DNA of 64,000 bases, taken from assembly GCA_963556495.2 (NCBI GenBank), contig OY747714.1, positions 50,591,041-50,655,040 of the forward strand. Reading direction: 5' to 3'. Made by a program: the position numbers and the translations under genes. The notes beneath the pieces were generated by a model. That model was not told the DNA's origin. It worked only from the letters and a program-made list of their open reading frames with translations, and ran no database searches. Each line of letters starts with the position of its first letter. The first letter of the stretch is position 1. Origin of the DNA: Valencia hispanica. Its lineage: Eukaryota; Chordata; Actinopteri; Cyprinodontiformes; Valenciidae. Shown one piece after another: positions 1 to 10,672 of the stretch.

Positions 1-228
1 TGAAGACTGAGGAGAACCAGGAGATGAAGACTGAGGAGAACCAGGAGATGAAGACTGAGGAGAACCAGGAGATGAAGACTGAGGAGAACCAGGAGATGAA
101 GACTGAGGAGAACCAGGAGATGAAGACTGAGGAGAACCAGGAGATGAAGACTGAGGTAAAGCAGGAGATGAAGACCGAGGAGAACCAGGAGATGAAGACT
201 GAGGTGAAGCAGGAGGAGAACCAGGACC
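1..228 (+). repeat. 24-bp coding minisatellite
   Basis: Tandem 24-bp units (gaggagaaccaggagatgaa plus gact) with few substitutions lie inside the exon. The unit is a multiple of three, so copy-number change keeps frame. The paralogous exon at 38016-38500 mixes 24- and 27-bp units. Confidence 0.9.
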
Positions 229-296
229 AAGAACCAGACCACTACACTCTGAACCCGACAAACTGGACCCAACCAGCCGCCTCCTCTGGTCTACAG
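1..296 (+). CDS. ZNF unit 1, charged tandem-repeat exon (partial at left edge)
   Basis: This coding exon is open from the window edge. It is built mainly of an eight-residue repeat (MKTEENQE, about nine copies, a few with V-K-Q variants), followed by a unique stretch with EPDHY and NWTQPAASSGLQ. It ends at 296 before a GT donor (GTCAGT). The exon ends in phase 0 and the finger exon at 6210 begins in phase 0, so joining them keeps one reading frame. The same unique C-terminal stretch and donor recur at 38520-38585 in front of a second finger exon, which supports a real exon. The region is acidic and lysine-rich, probably disordered, and not a KRAB, SCAN or BTB domain. Its role in the protein is unknown; earlier exons lie outside the window. 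Confidence 0.72.
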
Positions 297-447
297 GTCA
301 GTGTTCACGTCTATCAGTTTTACTGGAATCAGAACTAGACATGATATCAACATTTAGAAACTAAAAATAGTTTGTAAAAAAATTTTCAGGGTCATTCTGT
401 GCAGGAAAAAACAAAAAAACAAGTTTTAGTTTTTTTCTGTACTATAG

Positions 448-477
448 ATTATATATAGATATATATATATATATATA
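448..477. repeat. (AT)n microsatellite
   Basis: Alternating AT run with one G interruption. Confidence 0.9.
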
Positions 478-1200
478 CTGAAGATTTACCGATAACATTT
501 ATGACTGTAACCAACAACGTTTTGCTCATGTTGGTGTTTTTGGTATGTTTGAAAATAGAAAAGATGTGTGTAGTTTGGTGATGCTCATGTCCCTTTAAGA
601 TGCCAAGCCGTACTTCGTTACACACTGGATGGGGTGGAGTCATGTTACTACGTACAGTCAATGGAATTTTATTTGTATAGCACACTACACAGGGCACCCC
701 ACATGTGATTTCTGTTCGTTCTGATGAAACGTTTCCTATTGAAACAAAGAAGTTCTTTAGGTAGAACTCAAACCAGCCAAGTACTGTACTAGAGAGTCCG
801 ACCCAGCTCTCCAGTCATTCCAATAATGATCAACAGTGTCAAAGGCTGCACTGAGGTCCAACAGAAACAGCACCGTTCACTCCTCCATCATCTCGTGCCT
901 TCACCCCGTTTCATACTTAAAGAAGTGATATGAATCATGAAGTATGACGATAACGAAAGGGGGTCGATTTTGTTTTTTTATTACTTCTTTTGTATTTGTC
1001 TTTTTCTTGGTGTGATTTTACTTTCTGTTGGTTGTTTCTTACAATTATATATATTTTTAGTAGAGAAGATTAGCCCCTACCCAAACTAGGTTAGCCTCTA
1101 CCCAGAATAGGTTAGCCGCTACCCAGACCCAATTTGGATCAGTTGACCCAGTATTGCTCCAAAGACTGAACAGTGCGCATTCTTTGGAACTAAAAGGGGG

Positions 1201-2197
1201 TGTTGAGGCTATCGCCTTTTACTGAACAAACTGCATCTCCCAGTATCCTTTTACTGAACGAACTGGATCTCCCAGCATCCTTTGTGCCGCCTTCAACCCA
1301 TTCTCATTGGTCTGTAGGGCCAGTGATGACATCACAAGGTAGATAAAGGGGGCACACAAACTATAATCATCGTCTTTTGGTTCCTACCCGCGGAGCCGCA
1401 AGGAGACGCTTTACTTCACTGCTAGCAAACTTTCCCTTTTTTTGTTCAAACCCGCTGGACCAGGAAAGAACTCCCCCTTTTAAACTTCGAAGTAAACCGG
1501 CCAAGCAAACCGACTTCCCGTTCGTGCAACCAGGGAGTCTGCTGGCCTCTGAGCTCTATTGAAAACAGGCCTGAGTCCCTCGGCGCCTGAAATCGGACAA
1601 GTCTGTTTTCTGACCTCGGTTTGCGCAACGCTCCTCCTAAACTGGACACTCTCAGGCCGTTCTACATCATTCGTCGTGGACTGTGAAGAGAGTCATTACC
1701 AAGTAGGATAAACCTGGTTTATTTCTGTTGAGTCTGGGTAGAGGAGATTTAGGTCCAACGGGTTAGATCCCGTTTTTCTGTTGGTTGATATAGGATTGTG
1801 AACTTGTAAACCACTGTTATTCTTGGTCAATTAGCGTCGCCGTACACTGGCCTTGAATGTTGCATGCCTTGTGTTTTATTGTTATTTTACTTGTTGGTTG
1901 CAACCAGAAGCAGTATATTGTATTATTTCCCGGGTTGTTGTATTGTCCGCTGCGGTTGGCTCGCATGGCTGTTTAGGCAAGGTGGCGTGGCCTCGCGCTG
2001 ATCCTCTTTTACTCTCAACCCCTTTCACTTTGTCGCCGCGCGGTCCTTCACACACACACCCCCCCCCAGTTGGTAAATGTCCTCGCGGACAGACTGTGGC
2101 TTTCAGAAGAGACTGGCTGTTTGGTTTATTTAAAAGTATCTTGAATCTGAGGTTGGTGCCCCGATGATCTTTAATAAACAGATTAAAATCTAACATC
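1201..2197 (+). mobile_element. Possible LTR-type segment
   Basis: A polypurine run (aaaaggggg, 1192-1200) directly precedes TGTTGAGGC at 1201, the arrangement seen at the start of a 3' LTR. A TATA-like gataaaggg lies near 1341 and an AATAAA near 2172. No matching second LTR is present and the right boundary is uncertain, so this could be a solo or truncated copy, or two unrelated repeats. Short direct repeats of the form ggttagcc(t/g)ctaccc lie just upstream at 1072-1130. Confidence 0.35.
1733..1880 (+). repeat. Dispersed repeat shared with 45198-45347 (inverted)
   Basis: The sequence from tctgggtagaggag through the GTGAACTTGTAAACCACTG block reappears as its reverse complement in the intron of ZNF unit 2. 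The two copies diverge further downstream. It may be the 3' part of an LTR or the start of another repeat family; no coding content is visible. Confidence 0.65.
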
Positions 2198-2264
2198 ATC
2201 AATAATTAATATAAATAATATTAATTTATTGATTATAATTATTGATGCTCAGATAAACCAGATA

Positions 2265-3531
2265 CTTATTGTTTATGCTGAGTCAATTACAACACTAAAT
2301 AAAACAGGAAAATTATCAGATATAAGTACATAATGGACAGTCAAATCAATGATTTTAAGTCCAAAAGATAAAACAAGGTCCAAGATATGAAAGCGCCCAT
2401 GTGTAGGAGCACAAACAGACTGAGTTAGTCCAAAAGAATCCAGAGTCTCAATTAAGACACACTTCACAATGGGCTTTCCAGGGCAGCAAACATGAATATT
2501 AAAATCACCTAAAATAAGAACCCCTTCATAGTACACACAAATTTCAGATAAAAGTTAACTCATAAAATCCTTATTGTATCTCGGAGGAAGGTAAATGAGC
2601 GCACAAAGGACAAGGGGTGTGTGATAAAGTCCAAATATAGACACTTCAAAGGAAGAAATGGTTACGGAAGGGTACACAGGTTTACATGGTATTTAACATT
2701 TAAAAACAGTCATTAAACCACCACCACGACCGGTTATTCTTGGTACGAGCGAGGCGGCGGTACCAATTCAGCAATTATAGTAGAGTCCCCTGGGGCAATC
2801 CAAGTTTCAGAAACAGAAAGAAGATCCAGTTTATGCTCAAGGAAATAATCCTTAAAAATGAATGATTTATTTCCAAGTGAGCGAGCATTCACTGAAGCAA
2901 ACCTGATTAATGAAGGTTGAGTCTGAAGATCCGGATCAGAGTAGAGGGAAGTGGAAATCATTCCAGGTATTGCAGGTTTGCCATGTTTATTCCTCGCCTG
3001 CCCGGGCGGGCACACGTAGGGGGCCAGTGCCTCAGGATACGCAGCACCAGGGACAATAGTCCGATCCGCCAGATCCACATGCCTCCAGCAGTAAGGCTCC
3101 AAGCCCATTCTGACACAGAGTGACGCCGAGAGGTGAGTTTTCGCCATTCACTGCCGAGCCAGGCGACCGCCACGTTTGCCGCGTCGGTGCTGCCGGCGTC
3201 GCGGAGGGCGAAAAGAACACAGTAGAAAAGCAGGGACGCCAGAGAGTAATGGCCATAGGGTGTTCTGTTGCTTATAGTAATAATCCAAACATGTAGTTGG
3301 GTGAAGCTCAATTACAGTGTGTCGATCATAGATCAGAATTGCATTCCCAGTACACAGAAAGCCACATACTAGCAAAAGAAAAAGAAAAGAGGACGACAGA
3401 CGGCTGGCCAACCACACTGGCGCCATCATGCTAAAGTTTCTTGATAAAGTTTTCAGATCAGACCCAATGACAGGGAAAACTTTCTTAAGCAAAACTGTGG
3501 GTAGGATATCAAGACAGCAGGAGGAGGACAT
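2265..3531 (-). pseudogene. L2/CR1-like LINE, 5' half with endonuclease remnant
   Basis: Minus-strand reading gives an endonuclease-type start (ASVNARSLGNKSF, then VSETWI) at about 2760-2900 and, downstream, GDFNIHV, a PTH..HILDLVLS block and an ISDNF block at about 2280-2510. These correspond to the apurinic-like endonuclease domain of L2/CR1-group LINEs, which nicks target DNA for reverse transcription. The pieces are in different frames, separated by stops, and no reverse transcriptase follows. A hydrophobic, arginine-rich leader reads at 3150-3531. Confidence 0.6.
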
Positions 3532-3549
3532 TCATTGGTTAATGATTTA

Positions 3550-4480
3550 TTCAAGCTCTTTTGGTTTAATAATGGAATTCTGAGATTCTCTCTACATTGG
3601 TATTGATTGGGGATGACATTGGTAGTTTGTGTGGTACTGGGGTACAGACTAACCCTTTAATTGTTAGTCTTTTCAGTGAAATGGTAATTTCGGGTAAATA
3701 CGTTTAAAGGCTTCAACTGAATTGTACCCTAGAAAAAGTTTTTTACAGTGGTCTTACTGTGGCTAGATAGTTTACCAGAGGTGGTACTTTCAAAGAACAC
3801 ACAGAAATGGTCAGATAATGCCATTTCAATTACCGAGATGTTGGATATATTTAAACCCTTGCTGATAATTAAGTCCAGAGTGTGTCCTTGATTCTGTGTT
3901 GGTTATTTGACATGCTGGATCATGCCAAAGTTATGAATAGTGTCACCTAATGTTTTTGCTAGTCTATCTCAGGGGTTGTCAGTATGGATGTAGAAGTCCC
4001 CCACAATGATTAATTAGTCATAATTGATTCATGTTACGGAAAGAAGGTCGCTGAAATCATTAAAGAAGTCAGAGTTAAGTTTGGGGGTTTATATTAACAT
4101 GGAAACAAAGCTTTTTTCGGCTCATTTATCTGGGTAGCTAGGTATTCAAAAGAGTCAAATGTGCCCAGAGACACCTTTTTAAAGTTCATTGAATTATGAA
4201 AGATTGTGGCTACGCCTCCACCTCGTCTGTTTCCCGCTCTCGCTTAAAAAAAATTATTTTGGGGGAGTAGATTCTATCAATGCAGATTTTACATTGTTTA
4301 CGTCTAGCCAGGTTTCTGATTTAGAAAGAGTGTGTACAGAATTTTTTGTGATGAAGACATTGATTAGAAATGACTTCCCTGACAGAGACCTAATGTTTAA
4401 TAATGCTGATTTATGTAGTTTGATAATGGATAACTGGACCTTCTGACAGGTGATCAATTGGAGATTTGGTTTATTATGAC
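3550..4480 (-). pseudogene. Second L2-like LINE endonuclease remnant
   Basis: On the minus strand, LLNIRSLSGKSFLIN followed by SETWL (4254-4440) matches the endonuclease start of the better preserved element at 31350-31450. Degenerate GDF, HTLDLI and SDHF blocks follow towards 3790. Stops and frameshifts are frequent. It is a separate copy from the one at 2265-3531 because the same domain is repeated. Confidence 0.6.
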
Positions 4481-4487
4481 GCAAGAC

Positions 4488-5230
4488 AAGGCAAGGCAAT
4501 TTTATTTGTATAGCACAATTTCAACAGCAGGGTAATTCAATGTGCTTTACATGATTTGGTGATTTATAAAAAGCCAAAAACTGACATGGAATATAACATT
4601 GGAAATTAAAAGTAAAAGAAACACACATTACACATGATACACAATAAAGCAAGAGAAACATCAATAAAGCAAGAGAGCATTAACACATTTGATACAGATG
4701 ACATCAATCATTTCCTCGAAGGCAATTCTAAACAGATGAGTTTTTAGTCTCGATTTAAAGCAGTTCATGGTTTCAGCAGCTCTACACTTGTCAGAAAGTC
4801 TGTTCCAGATAAAGGGAGTATAGAAACTGAAAGCTGCTTCTCCATGTTTAGTTCTGATTCTAGGGATGTTTAGTAGGCTAGAGTTGGAGGACCTGAGTGG
4901 TCTTGGTGGTTGGTAGCATGACAACAGGTCTTAAACATACTTTGGTGCTAAGCCATGTAATGATTTATAAACTAGTAGTAGTATTTTGAAGTCTATTCTC
5001 TGAGCTACAGGGAGCCAGTGTAAGGACTTCAGAACTGGGGTGATGTACTCTACTTTCCTTGTTCTGGTGAGGACGCGAGCAGCGGCGTTATGGATCAGCT
5101 GCAGCTGTCTGATTTTTTAGGCAGACCTGTGAAGGTGCTGTTGCATTAATCAGTCCGACTAAAGATAAACGCATTGATGAGTTTTTCTAGGTCCTGTTGC
5201 AACATCAGTCGTTTAATCCTAGAAATGAGA
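4488..5230 (-). mobile_element. L2-like LINE 3' end (5'-truncated)
   Basis: Minus-strand translation gives the C-terminal reverse transcriptase region (PPRPLRSSNSSLLNIPRIRTKHGE, continuing to LKTHLF) at 4661-4924. The element ends at the low-coordinate side in the tail motif ttttatttgtatagcaca near 4500. Closely related copies are at 20190-20815 (+) and 40687-41440 (-). 5' truncation is typical of LINE insertion. Confidence 0.8.
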
Positions 5231-6060
5231 ACATTTGGTTTTAAATATTTATGTTCTGTTACTTATAAGCACTGGAATACTACTCTCAAGGAGGTCGGGC
5301 AACTTCTGGGAGAGGATCGGAGTAGAATTATTGTCCGGTCCCCTTCTATATCAGGTGTCTGTTATTTAGGGGTGTGCCGATTGACCATAAATGGATTAAT
5401 TGCGATATGAAACTTGGAGAATCTTTAGTGATTCAAAAGGGTTGAATAATCGATTATTTTTCATTATAATTAAATGATAAAAACATAAGTCCGGCATGCC
5501 GCAGGGACATTTTTAGGGGACCGACCGGCATAAACTGTTTCAGCCATGCAGTGCCAAGGCATGTTTCCATTATTGGAACCGAGCCTTCCCTATATCCGAC
5601 AGAGACGTTTCCGGGGCCATTTCAGGACCCAACAGAGTACCTGTATTGGGGTATGTACTTGGAATGTCCCGATCGAGTCGCTCAGCGGGAGCTTTGGCAA
5701 CATTTTCTTTTCATCAGACATGTCCACTTTTTCGGTGCTGTTTGGGGCTTCCTCCACGAGCGCAGCGCAGGGCAGCTCATGTTTACCAGACATCAGCTTA
5801 AGTGTAGCTTTAAGTATGAAGCATGAAGGAAATGTTAGTTAGTTTTTGTGTATGACAGGAGGCAAACATCCCATTGGTCAAACTGATGCAAAAACTATGA
5901 AAATACTGTGCAAAGTAAGAGTTTCAAAAACAAAGACTGGAGTATATACTTTAAGTCTCTTTGGGAGAATGCTGCTTTTTATTTTCTATTACTTTGAATA
6001 GAAAAAAAACAACTTCTTTTCTCAGAATATAATTTCAGATTTTTGTGTAATTTTTGTCCT
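5231..6060. other. Unassigned intronic sequence with hAT-like end
   Basis: A stretch starting taggggtgtgccgattgacc at 5367 resembles the terminus of hAT-type elements. The block 5540-5830 is more GC-rich than its surroundings but shows no recognisable protein. Nothing else can be supported. Confidence 0.35.
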
Positions 6061-6200
6061 GTATGACCTATGCGGGAGCACATTACACCAGTCTTAAACT
6101 CATTGCATTGGCTCCCCATATGTTTAGGACTGATTTTAAGGTTCTTTTAATGGTTTTTAAGTTTCTTAATGGTCTTGGGCCAATTTATCTGTCCCTCTCT
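6060..6200 (+). mobile_element. LINE reverse-transcriptase C-terminal fragment at splice acceptor
   Basis: The + strand reads REHITPVLNSLHWLPI followed by a degraded LILRFF..LNGLGPIYLS-type segment, as in L2 C-termini. It runs to within about 10 bases of the finger-exon acceptor, so the polypyrimidine tract (ctgtccctctct) of unit 1 is at or next to the insertion boundary. Confidence 0.6.
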
Positions 6201-6209
6201 TAATCATAG

Positions 6210-7997
6210 GAAAATGAGGACCGTCAACAGACTGATGGAGCCCTTACTGCACAATCTAAAGGAATGGCGGCTGGTCAGACTAGAAAAAGCCCATACAACT
6301 GTGACCAGTGTGGAGCAACTTTTAAAATTCATCGTTACTTAATAAGACATCAAAGGATCCACACAGAAGAGAGACCATACAGCTGTGGCCAGTGTGGATC
6401 ATCTTTTAGAACTAAATGTGAATTGAAGGTACATCAGTGGATCCACACTGGAGAGAGACCATACAGGTGTGAACAGTGTGGAGCCACTTGTAGAACTAAA
6501 TCTCATTTAAATACACATCAACGGATCCACACTGGAGAGAAACCATACAGCTGTGACCAGTGTGGAGCATCTTTTAGAACTAAATGTGAATTGAAGCTAC
6601 ATCAGTGGATCCACACTGGAGAGAGACCATACAGGTGTGAACAGTGTGGAGCCACTTTTAGAACTAAATCTCATTTAAATACACATCAACGGATCCACAC
6701 TGGAGAGAGACCATACACCTGTGACCAGTGTGGAGCATCTTTTAGAACTAAAGGTGGATTAAAGGTACATCAACGGATCCACACTGGAGAGAGACCATAC
6801 AGGTGTGACCAGTGTGGAGCATCTTTTAGAACTAAATCTAATTTAAATACACATCAACGGATCCACACTGGAGAGAGACCATACAGCTGTGACCAGTGTG
6901 GAGCATCTCTTAGAACTAAAGATGGATTAAAGGTACATCAACAGATCCACACTGGAGTGAGACCATACAGCTGTGATCAGTGTGGAGCATCTTTTAGAAC
7001 TAAAGGTGAATTAAAGGTACATCAACGGATCCACACAGGAGAGAAACCATACAGCTGTGACCAGTGTGGAGCATCTTTTAGAACTAAAGGTGAATTAAAG
7101 GTACATCAACGGATCCACACTGGAGAGAGACCATATAGGTGTGAATATTGTGGATTACCTTTTAGAAATAAATCTCCTTTAATTGCACATCAACGGATCC
7201 ACACTGGAGAGAAACCATATAGGTGTGACCAGTGTGGAGTAACTTTTAGAACTAAATCTCATTTAAATAAACATCAACGGATCCACACTGGAGAGAGACC
7301 ATACAGCTGTGACCAGTGTGGAGCATCTTTTAGAACTAAAGGGGAATTAAAGGTACATCAACGGATCCACACTGGAGAGAGACCATATAGGTGTGACCAG
7401 TGTGGAGTAAGTTTTAGAAATAAAGGTGATTTAAAGGTACATCAACGGATTCACACAGGAGAGAGACCATACAGCTGTGACCAGTGTGGAGTAACTTTTA
7501 GAAATAAATCTAATTTAATTGCACATCAACGGATCCACACTGGAGAGAAACCATATAGGTGTGACCAGTGTGGAGTAACTTTTAGAACTAAAGGTGAATT
7601 AAAGGTACATCAACGGATTCACACAGGAGAGAGACCATACAGCTGTGACCAGTGTGGAGCAACTTTTAGAACTAAAGGTGAATTAAAAGTACATCAACGG
7701 ATCCACACTGGAGAGAGACCATGCAGGTGTGACCAGTGTGGAGCATCTTTTAGAACTAAATCTCATTTAAATACACATCAACGGATCCACACTGGAGAGA
7801 GACCATTCAGGTGTGACCAATGTGGGGCAACTTTTAAAACTAAATCTAATTTAAATAAACATCAACAGATCCACACTAGAGAGAGACCATTTAGGTGTGA
7901 CCAATGTGGGGCAACTTTTAAAACAAAAGCTGATTTAAAGAAACATCAATGGGTCCACACTGGAGAGAGACCATACAGCGGTGATCAGTGTGGATAA
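6210..7997 (+). CDS. ZNF unit 1, 20-finger C2H2 exon
   Basis: The exon begins after AG at 6208-6209 in phase 0. An 18-residue lead (ENEDRQQTDG...) precedes the internal Met at 6264. From there come ten residues and then 20 uninterrupted 28-residue C2H2 fingers (C-X2-C-X12-H-X3-H) joined by HTGERP/HTGEKP linkers. Reading ends at TAA 7995-7997, immediately after a 21st finger that has lost its first zinc cysteine (Gly instead). The product is probably a nuclear sequence-specific DNA-binding protein whose N-terminal part is encoded at 1-296. Many fingers are nearly identical and share the helix residues T-K-G-E-L-K-V. Fingers starting Y-S-C and Y-R-C tend to alternate, suggesting expansion by two-finger blocks. 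No KRAB, SCAN or BTB domain is visible. The stop is probably secondary because finger-like sequence continues to 8470. Confidence 0.85.
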   Translation, partial: ENEDRQQTDGALTAQSKGMAAGQTRKSPYNCDQCGATFKIHRYLIRHQRIHTEERPYSCGQCGSSFRTKCELKVHQWIHTGERPYRCEQCGATCRTKSHLNTHQRIHTGEKPYSCDQCGASFRTKCELKLHQWIHTGERPYRCEQCGATFRTKSHLNTHQRIHTGERPYTCDQCGASFRTKGGLKVHQRIHTGERPYRCDQCGASFRTKSNLNTHQRIHTGERPYSCDQCGASLRTKDGLKVHQQIHTGVRPYSCDQCGASFRTKGELKVHQRIHTGEKPYSCDQCGASFRTKGELKVHQRIHTGERPYRCEYCGLPFRNKSPLIAHQRIHTGEKPYRCDQCGVTFRTKSHLNKHQRIHTGERPYSCDQCGASFRTKGELKVHQRIHTGERPYRCDQCGVSFRNKGDLKVHQRIHTGERPYSCDQCGVTFRNKSNLIAHQRIHTGEKPYRCDQCGVTFRTKGELKVHQRIHTGERPYSCDQCGATFRTKGELKVHQRIHTGERPCRCDQCGASFRTKSHLNTHQRIHTGERPFRCDQCGATFKTKSNLNKHQQIHTRERPFRCDQCGATFKTKADLKKHQWVHTGERPYSGDQCG

Positions 7998-8470
7998 TCT
8001 TTTAGAACTAAGGGTAATTGAAAGATGCATCAAAGGATTCACACCGGGGAAACGCCTTACAGCTGTGACCAGTGTGGAGCAGCTTTCATACTAAAAGTAA
8101 CTTAAATAGACATACAATGATCCACTCTGGTGAGAGACCATACAGCTGTGACAAGTGTGGAGCAAATTTTACAACAAATGCTGAATTACAGATTCATCAA
8201 AGGATTCACACTGGTTAAAGACCATATAGTTGTGACCAGTGTGGAGCAAGATTTCACACTAAATCTTATTTAAAGAAACATCAACGGAGCCACGCGGGAC
8301 AGAGAGCTTACAGGTGTGATGTGTGTGGGAAATCCTTTGGAAGTAACGTTACTCTTGAAATTCACAGACGATCACACACTGGAGAAAAGCCGTACTGGTG
8401 TGAACTGTGTTGTAAACGCTTTAGTCTGAACTCACATGTAAAGTCACATCAGAAAACTCACTGCAAATGA
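7998..8470 (+). pseudogene. Decayed 3' finger tail of ZNF unit 1
   Basis: Sequence beyond the stop still reads as about five and a half finger units. Visible lesions are a second stop (TGA) in the first unit, a one-base loss in the next (around 8088) and a TAA in the linker of the third near 8215. The last three units are clean and finish with a terminal finger and TGA at 8468-8470. The penultimate finger (CGKSFGSN) matches the last finger of unit 2. This shows the ancestral exon had about 26 fingers. Confidence 0.85.
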
Positions 8471-9553
8471 GAAAGAACTGTTGTTTTGAATATATAATCA
8501 CTTTTATAAAACAAATGAGCTGAATGGAAAACGGACTACGGTTATTAAATTTGGGGGATTGCGGTCTACTGTATTTTTATTCAGTTTATTAAAAAATATA
8601 TTTTTGCTTTTATCTGTGTTTTTATATTGTTTCTGTATGTGTGTAAGGTTGACGCTGAGCCCTGTTCAAGATTGATTTCTGTAACCTCCTAGTGGCAGAC
8701 AAGGTATTGATTCTATTTTATCTATATGTGAAAAACAAAAGCTGTATAACTTGTTTTAAACACAATACACTTAACTTCTGTGAAAGTCTATATGTTTCTC
8801 TATGTATTGTAAAAAATATTGTGAGCTCTTTACACATTCTAATGCAGAGAAGAGTGGTTTTAGTAAGATGTGGAAAATGACGAAGGTGAACTAATCACTG
8901 AGATTGTGCTCATGTTATCTTACGTTGATCTTTCAGTATAATTATTAAAATAAAGGTAAAGGGAAATAGGCTGATAAAACACTTTAAATGTAATGGAGAA
9001 AGGCTGACAATGACTGGTGGGTGTTTAAAATCAGTACTAGTCGGTATATTCGAAGCTGCATGCTGAGGGAAAATGGAAGTGACTTAAGGCAGTGAGCCGC
9101 TGATCCTAGTGTGACTGTGAATAACAGAAGTTTGCAAGTTAAAAAAGCAGAGCAGCAAAAATGGATATGTGACCATTGGCACAGTCAGAGATGAAGTTCT
9201 GTTGAGTCCAGTGTTGGGCTACAGAAACCATGACATGGAACTAGACTACAGAGACAGATATCTTGGCTGTAAGAACTAATCCCACAATGCGCTTCATCAA
9301 ACCCAGCTTCAACTGGGAGAGGAGTTGTGCAACACCTTCCCCCAAAGAAAATTAAGTGCTCCTCTAAGCTCGGCCTGTATTAGTCACCCGTGGTCAGACC
9401 GGCCATATTGAGGAGGCCTCAGCACGTGCGGGCAAGGTAGCCACGCATCCATGAGGAATCACTGCTAGCTGTGCCCCATGCAGCTGCTGCTAGCCGTCTA
9501 GCTAACCACAGCTGGTCTCCCTTTATCACTGGGTTTCATCAGACAACTGATTC
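8471..9553 (+). other. 3' flank of ZNF unit 1, duplicated at 47296-48295
   Basis: Collinear similarity to the flank of unit 2 runs from the former stop codon onward, for example the cagtactagtcggtatattc block at 9032 and 47771. AATAAA at 8949-8954 is a candidate polyadenylation signal; the matching segment is deleted in unit 2. No convincing coding sequence is seen. Confidence 0.7.
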
Positions 9554-10672
9554 ATCTAAGATACAGCCCTCCTGTCCTGACGGAACGCATGCGGCCGGGT
9601 ACGTGATGCTGCTGTCCGTGGAGGACATATTTACATAATTGGATTTATGGTAACCAGGTTTCTGCTGTTTGGTGTGGGTGGAGTCCTGATGAATCGCAAG
9701 CTTCAAAAGCTGTCTGCAGCAATTGGCAAGCTGTCTGAGCTCAATGAAGAGATGTGCTGTGCTGTTAACACTCAGACTTGTGCATTGTGCGAGCAAAATT
9801 GCAAACTGGATGCTCTCAGCCGCAAGCTAGCTGCGGTTTAGGGATTTGTCCGCGGTGTGGAAAAACTCGAAGAAGTTCTCAGCCGGCTTGGTGGAAACTG
9901 ACCCCCGATTCGGCTGTTTGCAATCGCCATTGAGACCACGGAAAGACTTTAAGGCTGACTTGACAAGCTCCAACCTGAACCAAAACAATAGCCGTTATCT
10001 AAATCAGGCTCCCCATGTTTGTCTTGGAAGGCCAAACATCTCAAAACTCCCTATGTTGTTTATGTAGAAAGACTCTCGACTCTCTTCCCCACCTCACACA
10101 GGCCTGCAAGCTCCCTGGGTTCAGCTCTCCTCGAGGTTGTATATTACATCTTAGCGACAGACTCTGGGATCTAACTGAGAGGGTGTTCACAGACTCGCTT
10201 AATACTACCGTGTACACGCACGTTCACGCCACAACCACGGATATGTAAGCGCCCCTTGAGTTCAACGTCCTCGCAGTAACCTGAACCTCCTTCCCACTCC
10301 TGGACAACGGGGTGGATGGGCACGCTGATTAGCTGCAACCTGGCTCTGTTGTGCAGGAGATCCCCCCTCACCTCCCTCTCCTATGTGTTCTCAGATGTTG
10401 GGACCGAAGTATGTTCTTCTATGTACTGAGATAGTTTTTTTTGGAACCTGGGCTCTGTCCCCGGTAGGGTTCCATTTTTTCCCCCTCCTTTCATTCCATC
10501 CCCTCTGGTCACCATTTCTTATATGCATATGGAGCGCCGTTGCGAGCTGCCTGCTTGCAGTCTACCTTATCCTGTTATGTACATGTGTGTCTTGTGTATA
10601 TGTCCTTGGACAGGTTGTACTGGAAACGGAATTTCCCCTTGTGGGATTAATAAAGTATTCATTATCATCCTT
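9554..10672 (+). mobile_element. Non-LTR-type insertion specific to ZNF unit 1
   Basis: This block is absent at the equivalent point of unit 2 (about 48280), where flanks continue directly into gatctaagaaagtaagg. It ends in a tail of the form cttgtgggattaataaagta, as in non-LTR retroelements. A short reading frame at 9647-9841 encodes a heptad-like region (LQKLSAAIGKLSEL...) resembling a LINE ORF1 coiled coil. The flanks carry a short similar motif (tcatct / tcatcc) that may be a target duplication. The family is not identified. Confidence 0.6.

Larger units (their letters stand above)
297..6209 (+). other. Intron between repeat exon and finger exon of ZNF unit 1
   Basis: The intron runs from the GT at 297 to the AG at 6208-6209 (TAATCATAG). 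Its first about 100 bases match the intron start at 38586. An AT microsatellite lies at 448-477. The stretch at 775-905 resembles an interspersed repeat I could not classify. The remainder is LTR-like and LINE-derived sequence listed separately. The 3' end of the intron, normally conserved between units (compare 45355-45519), is here replaced by LINE sequence. Confidence 0.6.

Noticed and set aside
1377..1562. Short opposing frames in the LTR-like segment
   Set aside because: No domain, no conservation visible and overlap on both strands.
2150..2175. TGGTGCCCCGATGAT as a primer-binding site
   Set aside because: The preceding sequence lacks a CA end and no second LTR is present, so the match is too weak.
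9647..9841. Small protein gene downstream of ZNF unit 1
   Set aside because: It lies wholly inside the insertion absent from unit 2 and looks like LINE ORF1 coiled-coil sequence.
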